A DNA stretch of 29,985 nt, taken from the NCBI GenBank assembly GCA_038239195.1, contig JBBSEZ010000059.1, positions 1 through 29,985 on the forward strand. Reading direction: 5' to 3'. The position numbers and the translations under genes are program-made. This DNA comes from JBBSEZ01 sp038239195. Lineage in GTDB: Bacteria > Planctomycetota > Planctomycetia > Gemmatales > Gemmataceae. Below are positions 22,472 to 29,985 of the stretch, piece after piece (within the stretch, counting starts at the first letter, position 1; each line of letters starts with the position of its first letter). Below the pieces are notes generated by a model. That model made no database searches. It saw nothing but the letters and a program-made list of their open reading frames with translations, and was not told the origin of the DNA.

Positions 22472-23318
22472 CAAACCTGCCTCCTCGCGCCGCGTCGCCC
22501 GCCGCCCGGGCCCGACGCACGCGCTCGTCCTCATCGGTGAGGAACTGTTCCAGCAACGGTTCGAGGGTAGTCGGGGTGAAGGAAACCCATTCGGGGAGTT
22601 GGGGCACCTCGTCGGGCCCCTGTCCTACCGCGGCTGCGCGGAACAGGAGGGCGCCCGAGAGCGGGGCCTCAAAGATGAGGCGATCCCCATCGCCGCCCGC
22701 GCCTTGCTGGACGACGATGCGCGCGCGGGCCAGCAGGTCGCGGTAGGCCTGCCCGGTAACGCCGGGGTGGAATGCCACGCGCCAGCGTTCGCCCAGCTTG
22801 GCCAGACGGGGAAGAAGCGACACTCGCTCCGGGTGGACGGCGGGATTGAGATTGCCGACGACCAGGACGTCGACGTCGCGCGGGGCCGAGCTTGCGGGCA
22901 ACTTGTGAAAGGACGACTCGGTGCCGCAGAGGAGAGCGGGATGAACGTGGGGGAAACCGTCCCGGGCAAGGGCGGCGGCGCCCTCCGGGTCGGCCAGGAC
23001 CAGGTCGCAATCCCCCAACCGCCGCCGGTAGGAGTGCCACAGGAGCCGCCAGTCCAGGGCCAGCCCCACGACGGGCAGGGGGGCCGAGCAGAGACACTCG
23101 GGAATGGTGGTGTAGGGGAGGTAGAGGACGACGTAGTCCGGCAGCCAGTCAAGGGGCAACCGGGCGAGGACGTCGGCCCAGGCATCGCCGGAACGGATGA
23201 CCAGATCGGCGTCGCCCTCGGCGTTGAAGGCGCGACAGGCCCCGGCCTCGCGTTGGGCGGCCAGGTTTTGTTTGGCAAAAGTGCCCGGGACGGGCCCGAA
23301 GAGGTAGCGACGGGGCAT
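22125..23318 (-). CDS. CgeB-like glycosyltransferase, probably split from downstream gene by frameshift
   Basis: From ATG 23318 (AAAGG 7 nt upstream) the frame encodes MPRRYLFGPV, then a Rossmann-like N-terminal half (VVLYLPYTTIPECL; VVGLALDWRLLWHSYRRRL; CDLVLADPEGA) and a GT1-type C-terminal half: DVDVLVVGNLNPAVHPER, YRDLLARARIVVQQG, FEAPLSGALLF, LPEWVSF, the pattern of CgeB/Glyco_trans_1_2 proteins. Sense ends near residue 303 (WSVLEEARN, about 22410). The remaining 95 codons to the stop at 22125 are shadow of the other reading frame. In related planctomycete proteins, as I recall, this domain continues into the TPR-GT2 part, so one extra base or two missing bases around 22385-22412 would explain the break. 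As written, it makes a 398-residue protein with an aberrant tail. Confidence 0.75.
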   Translation of the reverse strand: MPRRYLFGPVPGTFAKQNLAAQREAGACRAFNAEGDADLVIRSGDAWADVLARLPLDWLPDYVVLYLPYTTIPECLCSAPLPVVGLALDWRLLWHSYRRRLGDCDLVLADPEGAAALARDGFPHVHPALLCGTESSFHKLPASSAPRDVDVLVVGNLNPAVHPERVSLLPRLAKLGERWRVAFHPGVTGQAYRDLLARARIVVQQGAGGDGDRLIFEAPLSGALLFRAAAVGQGPDEVPQLPEWVSFTPTTLEPLLEQFLTDEDERVRRARAAGDAARGGRFDALWEGCATRIEEDWSVLEEARNPACSLHDRRATRPLLAGGRGPAARGPDVGSGPGGGGPDLSRVCCVAKRAGPRRLLGRPSPRRFRRRGCRGGPALPGRGGLLPGQPGRPAESG

Positions 23319-23422
23319 GAAGGGCCTTTCTCCGACCAGCGAGTGAGACGATAGCAGCAGGGGCTCGCAGGCCGAAAGGAGGGGGCAGCGCGGCACCGAA
23401 AACACGAGCGAAATTTTTTCCC

Positions 23423-23451
23423 TTGCCGAAGTTCCTACCTGATCATACAAA
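23423..23451 (+). promoter_or_regulatory. Possible promoter of the giant repeat-protein gene
   Basis: In the 237-nt divergent region, TTGCCG (23423-23428) and TACAAA (23446-23451) have 17-nt spacing, each matching 4/6 of the sigma-70 consensus, inside an unusually AT-rich patch. The leader to the ATG at 23556 would be about 100 nt. A promoter for the glycosyltransferase on the other strand must also lie here but was not identified. Confidence 0.35.
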
Positions 23452-23555
23452 AGACAAGCTATTCGGCAACTGCCGCAAAACCGCATTCCTCTCCCGAACG
23501 GGTCTTTGACCTGGGTGCTTCGTGCCCCGTCAGGCGTCCGCAAGGAGGCAGCCCA

Positions 23556-26500
23556 ATGCCCCACAGCTTGCCGTACAACAAGCCGCGCTGGAACTTCTTC
23601 CGCCCTGCCCCCAAGAACCCGAAGCCCCGCCAGGTGCGCCCCGAGCTCGAGTTCCTCGAGGAACGCAAGCTCTTCAACGTATCCAGTTTGCTGCCGCGCA
23701 ACCCCACCCCGGTCGAAGGCGTCTCGGGGGGCTCGCAGAACCTTGCTCTCTTTCGCCCCGTCACCGGCGCGCTCACCCCGCCGACGGGCCTACAGGCCGG
23801 CGCCCTGGTGCTGCTCGGCACTTTCGCCTCCTCCGACGCCGGCAATTACTCGTTCGCCTTGCACGAAGAGGGCACCACCGCCGATGGCAGCGCTTTCGCC
23901 TTCGACGAAAGCGCGACGGTCAGCTATACGATCGCCCTATCCGGCACGTACGCCTACGGCAGTTTCGCCTTCGCCTCCGTGTCCATCCACCAGGACGCGC
24001 TCGTCTTCTTCGTGTTTTCGACGACCCCCGTTGGGGGCGCCCCCGTCGTCACCACCGGGCTCGACACGTTTTCCCTGGCGGGCCCCGGGCCAGGCCCCTT
24101 CGACCCGTTCCAGCCGGGCCTGTTCGACTGGCAAGACGTGACGGCGCACGAGGCGGACCTGCACGGCCTGGGGCTGGCCTCGTGGTCCGTCACGACGCTC
24201 GCGATGAACGAGACCGGCACGGGCTCGTTCGCCAATGGCCAGAGTGGCGTCGAGAGCCTGAGCAATGCCATCGGGCACACCGCCCTGCCCGACCAGTTGG
24301 GTGCGATCGGCAGCCAGGACCAGAGCAACCCCGCGGGCCAGTCCCCCTTTAGCGACCCCCTCGGCAACACCGGGAGCGAGACGTACCAGTTCAACGGCCT
24401 GGCCACGTACCAGTTCGACCAGTCCGGCAGTAGCACGTTCGTCCTGTACGAGGACGGCACCTACGCGGCGAACAGTTACGCGCTGGCCAGCATCGCCCTC
24501 GACCAAAGCGGATCGACCACGTTCGCGTTCAGCGAGACCGGCGCCCAGGGCTTTCTCGGGACGGCGACCCAGGGCAGCAGCGACCTGTTCTCGGGCAGCA
24601 ATCACACCTTCGGCGACAGCGACGGGCAGGGCTACACCTTCGCGGGCACGCACACCTTCGGCTATGCGGAGAGTGGGGGCGGCCCGTTCACCTCCCACGA
24701 AGCCGGGGGCTACAACAACGGGAGCTTCGCCCTGGGCAGCGTGGCCTACCAGGAACAGGGGGCCGGCAGTTTCACCTTCCAGCAGACCTGGGCCGACAGC
24801 CAAACGGGGACCGGCGTCGCGTGCCTGGGGCTCAACGGGACGGACAGTTACGGCCATCTGGGCTCGCTGACCCAGCAGGGTGGCTCGCTCGAGTCTTACG
24901 CCTTCACCGCGCAGCACACGTTCCAGAGCGCCGAGGTCGGGGCGGCGACCTATGCCCTGCTCGACGCCGGCAGCTACCAGAACGGCGTTTTCAGCCTCAG
25001 CAGTTTCAGCGTGGACGAGGGGGGCACGGGCAGCTTCACGACGCATCGCAGCGGGCTGGAGACGATGACCGGCACCGGCATCTCGTCGTACACCCAGGCA
25101 GCGACCGACAGCTACGCCAACGCCACCGACGGGTCCATTCAGAACGCCAACTCCTCGGGCTTCAGCGGCTTCAGTTTCACCAACACGCTCAGCTACACCA
25201 ACGACGAGACGGGGGTCAATCCGCCCCACCCGGCCTGCTACGCCCTGAACCTCGACGCCTCCGACAGCTTCGGCCTGCACGCCGCCGGCTCGGCCACCAT
25301 GGGCGGCCCGTCCCTCGGCAGTTCGGCCGGCAGTTTCAGCCTGAACAGCTACGTCTCGGACGCGCGCACCAGCGAATCGTTCGTTTATCAGGAAGCGGGC
25401 AGCAACAGCCAGAGCGGGACACAGTGGGACAGCAACAGCAACACGGAGGTCGGCAGCAACACCTGGGGCCTTGGCGGGGGCAGCGGCACCGGCCTGGCCA
25501 CGGTCGGCCTCGGAGGCTCTTCGTCTTCTTCCTTCACCAGCGCCGGGTCGTACACGCTCCTTCAGGACGGCAACCTGGCCACCACCGTGCGGCACGAGGA
25601 GGGGAACTTCGCCAACGGCAGTTTCAACCTCGGGTGCGTCGTCCTGGACCGCTCGTCGGTCTCCACCTACGCGCTGGGGCAAACGGACAGCCAGACGCAG
25701 ACGTCCACGGGCTCGGTCTCGCAGACGGTGAGCAGCACGAACAGGAGCCTGGGGACGTTTGGCTTCGTGACGGCGGGGAGCACCGGCAGTTTCGCGACGA
25801 ATAGCACCGAGTCGGTCAGCCTGAGCGCGACGTCCACCCAGGTTTATGCGGAAAGCGGGAGCCACGCGTTCGGTCTGGCGCAGCGGGGCACCTACGCTGG
25901 CGACAGTTTGAGCCTGTCGAGCGTTTCGGCCGACGATTTTACCTCGTCCGGTTCGACCTACACCGAGACGTCGCTCCAGACGGGCAGCAGCGGCGGGCAG
26001 ACCAGTTTCAACAGCGGTAGCGCCGGCAACGCCAACAGCACCTTCGGGGGGCTCGCCCAGGGAGGGACCGGCAGCGACTCCGTGGCGGGCCTGAACCGAT
26101 TCACCGGCAGCAGCAGCGAATCGACCGCGTTCGCTTTGTACTCGTCCCAGAGCACGACGCTGCACGGCGAGGGCACGTACGGCAACGGCAGTTACGCGCT
26201 GGGCTGCTTCACCTCAACGCAATCGACCACGGCCGTCAGCACGGCGCAGGACAGCAGCACCAACGCGATGACGGGGACCGGCACCAGCACCACGAACAAC
26301 AGCAGCAACGGCACCCGCGCGGGGACGTTCGGCCCATTCAGCACCGGCGGCACGAGCAGCGACACGGCCAGCAGCAACGACAGCTACAGCTTCACCGACG
26401 TGGTGGCCGCGACGACGAGCGCGACCAGCACGGACACGACCGTTGCGCGTCAGGCCGGCAGTTACGCCCACTTCAGCTTCGCGCTGAGCAGCGTGAGCCT

Positions 26501-29500
26501 GAACGAAATGACCGTCAGCTCGCAGTCGGCGCACCAGACGGAGGCGCAGTCGGTCCTCGACAGCGGTTCCGCATCGTCCAACCGCAGCGGCACGGGCTCC
26601 AACGGCGCGCTGGTGGGCGCGCAGGGCCAGAGCGGGACGGGCAACTTCAGCTTCAGCAGTTGGGAGAGCTTCACCAGCAGCGGGACCGCGAGCAACAGCG
26701 CCGACGCGAGCGGGACGGACTGCGCCACGCTGCACCAGGATGGCACGTTCGCCAACGGCAGTTACGCGCTGGCGTGCTATTTGTTCCAGGACACGGGGAC
26801 CAGCAACAGCACCGAACTGCACAGCGGGACCGACACGGCCAGCAGCACCGGCCACAGCACGACGAGCCAAACGCAGACGGGGAGCAGCACCGGCACGTTC
26901 GGCGCCCAGGGCGGTAGCGGCTTCGGCAACGACTCGTACACCAACAGCGACAGCTTCACCGCGACGAGCGCGTCGAGCTCCAGCCAGAGCGACGTCACCA
27001 CCGACAATTTCACGCTGACACAGGCGGGCCAGTTCGCCAATTTCAGCCTGGCGCTGAGCAGCCTGACGCTGAGCGAACAGTCCAACGACGTCTCCACGTC
27101 GAACCAGAGCGCGACCGCCGCGGAGAGCCACGCGGGCATCACGACCTTCAGTTCCACGGGGTCGTTCGCCGACGGCAACAGCGGTTACGCGCGCCAGAGC
27201 GGCAGCGGCGCCGGCAGCTTCAGCTTCGGCGGGGCCGAGACCTACGCCTCGACGGCGCAGACCACGGCGAGCCTGTCCGTGATCGGCTCGCAAACGGTCA
27301 CGCAGTTTTTGAGTGGGACGCAGGTGGGCGACAACCTCAGCCTCACCTGCGTGAGCTCCAACGCGGTGGGCGACAGCACGTCCGAGCTCGCGCAGACGCG
27401 GACGCAGACGGTCGCCAGCCTGGGGAGCAGCACCAGCAGCGGCGGGGCGAGCGGCAACAGCCTGAGCAGTTACGGCTTCAACCTCACCAACGAGTTCGGC
27501 AGTTCGCAGTCGGCGAGCAGCGACAGCTTCAACAGCAGCAGCGCCAGCACCGACAGTTTCACCAGCAGCGGCAGCGACAGTTTCTCGTTGGTTCAGCGGG
27601 GCGCCTTCGCCAACTACAGCCTGAGCCTGTCGTGCTACCTGTACCTACAAACGACCACGACGAGCAACGACGACCAGCAGACGTCCCTGGCCACGACGGC
27701 CGGGGCGGGGACCGGCAGCAGCACCGACAGCGGCACCCGCACGAGCACCGGGACATACGGGTTCGGCACGGGGGGCGGGGGCGGCGGCAGCAACGCGCAG
27801 TTCGCGAACGCCTACCAGAACAGCAGCACCACGCAGGGCAGTTCGCACGACGTGGCGCTGGAGACGACCAACCTGTATCAGGGGGGGAACTTCGCCCTGG
27901 GCAGTTTCGCCTTCAGCAGCGTGACCTTCGACGACCGGGCCAGCGACCGTTTCACCGCCAGCCAGCAGGCCCAGACCAGCGCCAGCCTGAGCGACGTCGG
28001 CAGCGGGACCGCCCTCACCAACAACTCCAGCGCCATGGCCTACACCGGGGGGCTGGCGTCCGGCTTCGTCGGCAGCACCAGCAGTTTCAGCCAGAGCGAC
28101 AGTTCGAGCAGCACGGCGGGGGAGTCGGACGCGCTGAGCGGGCTGAGCACCTGGGGGCTGCACGAGGAGGGGAGCTACGACAACGCGACGGACTACAACT
28201 TCTCGTGTCTGAGCTTCGACCAGTCCTCGTCCAGCACCTTCGCGCAGACGCAAACGCAGGCGTCGCTGGCGACGACGAGCCTGGTGGCCCTGACGCAGAC
28301 CAGCAACGGCGGCGGGGCCAGCGCCAGCGACGGCGGGCTGGCGGATGGCTCGACCGACAGCGTGGGCAGCACGGAGACGAGCACGACCGCCCAGGCCGGC
28401 GGCGTACTGGCGACGACGACGTCGGGCGGCGCGGACAGCTGGGCCCTGCACGAGGCGGGCAGTTACGCCAACTTCAGCACGGCGCTGGGCTCGCTGGCCT
28501 TTGACGAGCAATCGACGCAAACGAGCAGTTGGCAGCAGAGCGCGGCCTTCGTGCAGGTGAAGACGAGCAGCCTGACGGGCAGCGGGTCGGACAGCGCCAG
28601 CGCCAGCGTGGCGGCGGGCAAGGGCGGGCTGTACGCGCAGGCGGCGGCGGGGCTGGGCAGTTACGGCAACACGAGCGGGGACTGGACGACGTTCAGCCAA
28701 TCGTCGGTGGAGACGACGGGGCAGGCCATCGCGCAGGCGAGCACCGGCAGTTGGGGCCAGCAGTTGCACCAGGAGGGCAGTTACGGCGGGGACAGTTACA
28801 GCCTGAACAGCACGACTTCCACCGAGCAGGGGGGCAATTCGTACACCTACCTGGAAGTGGACACCAGCGCCATCTCGGGGACGGGGCTGGAGAGCAGCAC
28901 GCGGTGGCAGAATTCGACGGGGAGCGGGACGGTGACGGGACTGGGGAACGCGGGCAGCCAGGGGAGCAGCACCGCGGCCAGCGACAGTTTCAGCTTCGCG
29001 AGCGTCAGCCTGGCGACGGCGACGGGGCAGGGCACCGACAGTTCGACGCTGCACCAGGAGGGGGCGTACGGCAACTTCCTGGCGAGCCTGAGTTGCTTGC
29101 GGTATCAGAGCGGCAGCACGTCGAGCTTCGCGCGGAGCGAGAGCGGCGGGGGCACGCGCACGGGGACGCAGAACAGCACGACCACCGACAGCCGCAGCGC
29201 GACGGGGACGAAGGCGCCTGCGGCGGTGGGGCTGACGAAGACCGGCAGCGGCTGGGAATCGAGCAGCGGGACGAGCAGCGACAGCCACGGCTACGCCAGC
29301 AGCGAGAGCTACGTGCAGACGCTGAGCGAGGCGGACGGCAACGCGCTGGTGGAGGAGGGGGCGTGGGCCAACGGCAGTTACGGGCTGTCGTCGTTCAGCC
29401 AGGACGCGTCGTCGGGGGGGAGCTTCAGCCTGCTGGAGACGGGGACGACGAGCAGCACGGGGACCGGCAGTCGGGGCGGGAGCGACAACGCGCTGGGCAC

Positions 29501-29985
29501 CGCGACGACGACGGGCAACGCCCTGTCGGGCGCCAGCAGCATGAGCCTGAGCGAGACCGCCTTCGACAACAGTTCGATCGGCGAGACGTTCGGCTACGTG
29601 GGGACGGCGAGCTACAGCCTGAACCAGTCGGGCAGCGACCTGACGACGTGGCACCAGGCGGGGGCGTTCGCCGGCTACAGCTTCAGCCTGAACAGCGTGA
29701 CCATCGACCAGAGCGCGGCGGGCAGCCAGTCGTTCGCGCAAGGGGCGACGCAAAGCCTGAGCGGGACGGCGCTGCTGAGCAGTTCGGCAGGCGCCAACCG
29801 GAGCGGCAGCCAGGGCGTGGCCGGGCCGCAGCCGGCCAGCGTGGCGCTGAGCGGGAGCGAAGGGGGCCTGTACACGGGCAGTTACGACTACGCGGCGCTG
29901 GCGAGCCAGACGACGGCGCAGTCCAGCGCGGGGAGCTACGCGCGGCACGAGGAGGGGACGTTCGCCGACGGGCTGTACGCCTTCA
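23556..29985 (+). CDS. Giant Ser/Thr/Gly-rich repeat protein, partial (continues past window end)
   Basis: An open frame of 2,143 codons from ATG 23556 with no stop before the window end. AAGGAGG lies 7 nt before the ATG. The N-terminus (MPHSLPYNKPRWNFFRPAP) has no classical signal peptide but carries LEFLEERKLFN (31-41), like the LExLExRxL motif near the start of many very large planctomycete surface proteins. The body is rich in Ser, Thr, Gly, Ala and Asn, very poor in Lys, with almost no long hydrophobic segment. It consists of about twenty diverged units of about 95 residues built around HEEGTYANGSYALGS-like motifs, followed by Gln/Ser/Thr stretches. It probably forms a long beta-rich surface fibre or matrix component. 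The divergent glycosyltransferase gene could be related to its modification; that is inference. Confidence 0.88.
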   Translation, partial: MPHSLPYNKPRWNFFRPAPKNPKPRQVRPELEFLEERKLFNVSSLLPRNPTPVEGVSGGSQNLALFRPVTGALTPPTGLQAGALVLLGTFASSDAGNYSFALHEEGTTADGSAFAFDESATVSYTIALSGTYAYGSFAFASVSIHQDALVFFVFSTTPVGGAPVVTTGLDTFSLAGPGPGPFDPFQPGLFDWQDVTAHEADLHGLGLASWSVTTLAMNETGTGSFANGQSGVESLSNAIGHTALPDQLGAIGSQDQSNPAGQSPFSDPLGNTGSETYQFNGLATYQFDQSGSSTFVLYEDGTYAANSYALASIALDQSGSTTFAFSETGAQGFLGTATQGSSDLFSGSNHTFGDSDGQGYTFAGTHTFGYAESGGGPFTSHEAGGYNNGSFALGSVAYQEQGAGSFTFQQTWADSQTGTGVACLGLNGTDSYGHLGSLTQQGGSLESYAFTAQHTFQSAEVGAATYALLDAGSYQNGVFSLSSFSVDEGGTGSFTTHRSGLETMTGTGISSYTQAATDSYANATDGSIQNANSSGFSGFSFTNTLSYTNDETGVNPPHPACYALNLDASDSFGLHAAGSATMGGPSLGSSAGSFSLNSYVSDARTSESFVYQEAGSNSQSGTQWDSNSNTEVGSNTWGLGGGSGTGLATVGLGGSSSSSFTSAGSYTLLQDGNLATTVRHEEGNFANGSFNLGCVVLDRSSVSTYALGQTDSQTQTSTGSVSQTVSSTNRSLGTFGFVTAGSTGSFATNSTESVSLSATSTQVYAESGSHAFGLAQRGTYAGDSLSLSSVSADDFTSSGSTYTETSLQTGSSGGQTSFNSGSAGNANSTFGGLAQGGTGSDSVAGLNRFTGSSSESTAFALYSSQSTTLHGEGTYGNGSYALGCFTSTQSTTAVSTAQDSSTNAMTGTGTSTTNNSSNGTRAGTFGPFSTGGTSSDTASSNDSYSFTDVVAATTSATSTDTTVARQAGSYAHFSFALSSVSLNEMTVSSQSAHQTEAQSVLDSGSASSNRSGTGSNGALVGAQGQSGTGNFSFSSWESFTSSGTASNSADASGTDCATLHQDGTFANGSYALACYLFQDTGTSNSTELHSGTDTASSTGHSTTSQTQTGSSTGTFGAQGGSGFGNDSYTNSDSFTATSASSSSQSDVTTDNFTLTQAGQFANFSLALSSLTLSEQSNDVSTSNQSATAAESHAGITTFSSTGSFADGNSGYARQSGSGAGSFSFGGAETYASTAQTTASLSVIGSQTVTQFLSGTQVGDNLSLTCVSSNAVGDSTSELAQTRTQTVASLGSSTSSGGASGNSLSSYGFNLTNEFGSSQSASSDSFNSSSASTDSFTSSGSDSFSLVQRGAFANYSLSLSCYLYLQTTTTSNDDQQTSLATTAGAGTGSSTDSGTRTSTGTYGFGTGGGGGGSNAQFANAYQNSSTTQGSSHDVALETTNLYQGGNFALGSFAFSSVTFDDRASDRFTASQQAQTSASLSDVGSGTALTNNSSAMAYTGGLASGFVGSTSSFSQSDSSSSTAGESDALSGLSTWGLHEEGSYDNATDYNFSCLSFDQSSSSTFAQTQTQASLATTSLVALTQTSNGGGASASDGGLADGSTDSVGSTETSTTAQAGGVLATTTSGGADSWALHEAGSYANFSTALGSLAFDEQSTQTSSWQQSAAFVQVKTSSLTGSGSDSASASVAAGKGGLYAQAAAGLGSYGNTSGDWTTFSQSSVETTGQAIAQASTGSWGQQLHQEGSYGGDSYSLNSTTSTEQGGNSYTYLEVDTSAISGTGLESSTRWQNSTGSGTVTGLGNAGSQGSSTAASDSFSFASVSLATATGQGTDSSTLHQEGAYGNFLASLSCLRYQSGSTSSFARSESGGGTRTGTQNSTTTDSRSATGTKAPAAVGLTKTGSGWESSSGTSSDSHGYASSESYVQTLSEADGNALVEEGAWANGSYGLSSFSQDASSGGSFSLLETGTTSSTGTGSRGGSDNALGTATTTGNALSGASSMSLSETAFDNSSIGETFGYVGTASYSLNQSGSDLTTWHQAGAFAGYSFSLNSVTIDQSAAGSQSFAQGATQSLSGTALLSSSAGANRSGSQGVAGPQPASVALSGSEGGLYTGSYDYAALASQTTAQSSAGSYARHEEGTFADGLYAF
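24453..29985 (+). repeat. Tandem protein-coding repeats, period about 285-288 nt
   Basis: The core motif recurs near 24453, 24706, 24969, 25319, 25603, 25887, 26172, 26457, 26745, 27027, 27309, 27597, 27885, 28170, 28455, 28779, 29064, 29361, 29667 and 29952. From 25603 on the spacing is nearly constant at 282-288 nt with a few longer steps (297-324). Examples of the core are GTYGNGSYALGCF, GSYAHFSFALSSV, GTFANGSYALACY and GSYANFSTALGSL. Units are diverged at DNA level, so this is an old protein repeat and not a recent satellite. Confidence 0.85.

Noticed and set aside
23937..29948. Long open frames on the minus strand opposite the giant repeat gene (742, 359 and 767 codons)
   Set aside because: They are rich in Ala, Arg, Val and Gly and mirror the repeat gene's GC-biased codons. 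The plus frame has a ribosome site, a consistent repeat motif and no stop for 6.4 kb, so the minus frames are shadows.
24453..29985. A CRISPR or satellite array suggested by the regular spacing of about 285 nt
   Set aside because: The units are in one continuous reading frame, diverged at DNA level, and much too long for CRISPR repeats.

Overview
The window looks like a chromosomal stretch of a GC-rich planctomycete, most likely of the Gemmata group. This is inferred from gene content only: a CotH-kinase secreted protein, a HEAT-repeat lipoprotein, ECF sigma/anti-sigma remnants, a BlaI plus PDZ locus, a Dps-like ferritin remnant, a planctomycete-style serine/threonine kinase remnant, and a very large surface-type repeat protein whose N-terminus carries an LExLEERxL motif. 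No phage, insertion sequence, rRNA or CRISPR array was seen.

Layout. (1) 1-5.03 kb, minus strand: a tightly packed five-gene operon, read in the order sigma factor, small HTH-like protein, ImmA/IrrE-type zinc peptidase, NurA-like nuclease, HerA ATPase. Three of its four junctions overlap. A nested inverted repeat lies just upstream of the first gene. DNA-end-processing machinery appears to be wired to its own sigma factor and regulatory protease. This is my best candidate for an interesting system. (2) 5.0-8.6 kb and 10.2-10.9 kb: a belt of broken genes. It holds a GH10 remnant, a Dps-like ferritin with an in-frame TAA, an anti-sigma factor with an in-frame TAG, a frameshifted ECF sigma factor, a frameshifted BlaI regulator, the probable start of a lost M56 peptidase, and a frameshifted and truncated kinase. 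A peroxiredoxin-like gene with its own promoter and a PDZ protein remain intact. (3) 9.8-10.0 kb: a tRNA-Leu(GAG) with a recognisable promoter and a strong intrinsic terminator. (4) 10.9-14.9 kb, minus: a small possible membrane protein, a TPR/HEAT lipoprotein and a CotH-family secreted protein. (5) 15.3-16.6 kb, minus: an S24/S26 peptidase-like protein behind an orphan ParA ATPase. (6) 16.7-18.4 kb, plus: an 18-bp inverted repeat, then a coupled pair psuG (pseudouridine-5'-phosphate glycosidase) and a PP1/PP2A-like phosphatase. (7) 18.4-23.3 kb, minus: a nuclease-fold protein of unknown role, then two overlapping glycosyltransferase reading frames that look like one gene split by a frameshift. 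(8) 23.4 kb to the end, plus: one open frame of at least 2,143 codons, made mainly of about twenty diverged repeats of about 95 residues. It continues beyond the window.

Most calls rest on motif recognition by eye. No database search was possible, so family names are statements about visible motifs. Frameshifts are deduced from reading-frame continuity and remembered family patterns, and sequencing error cannot be excluded for the single-base cases.
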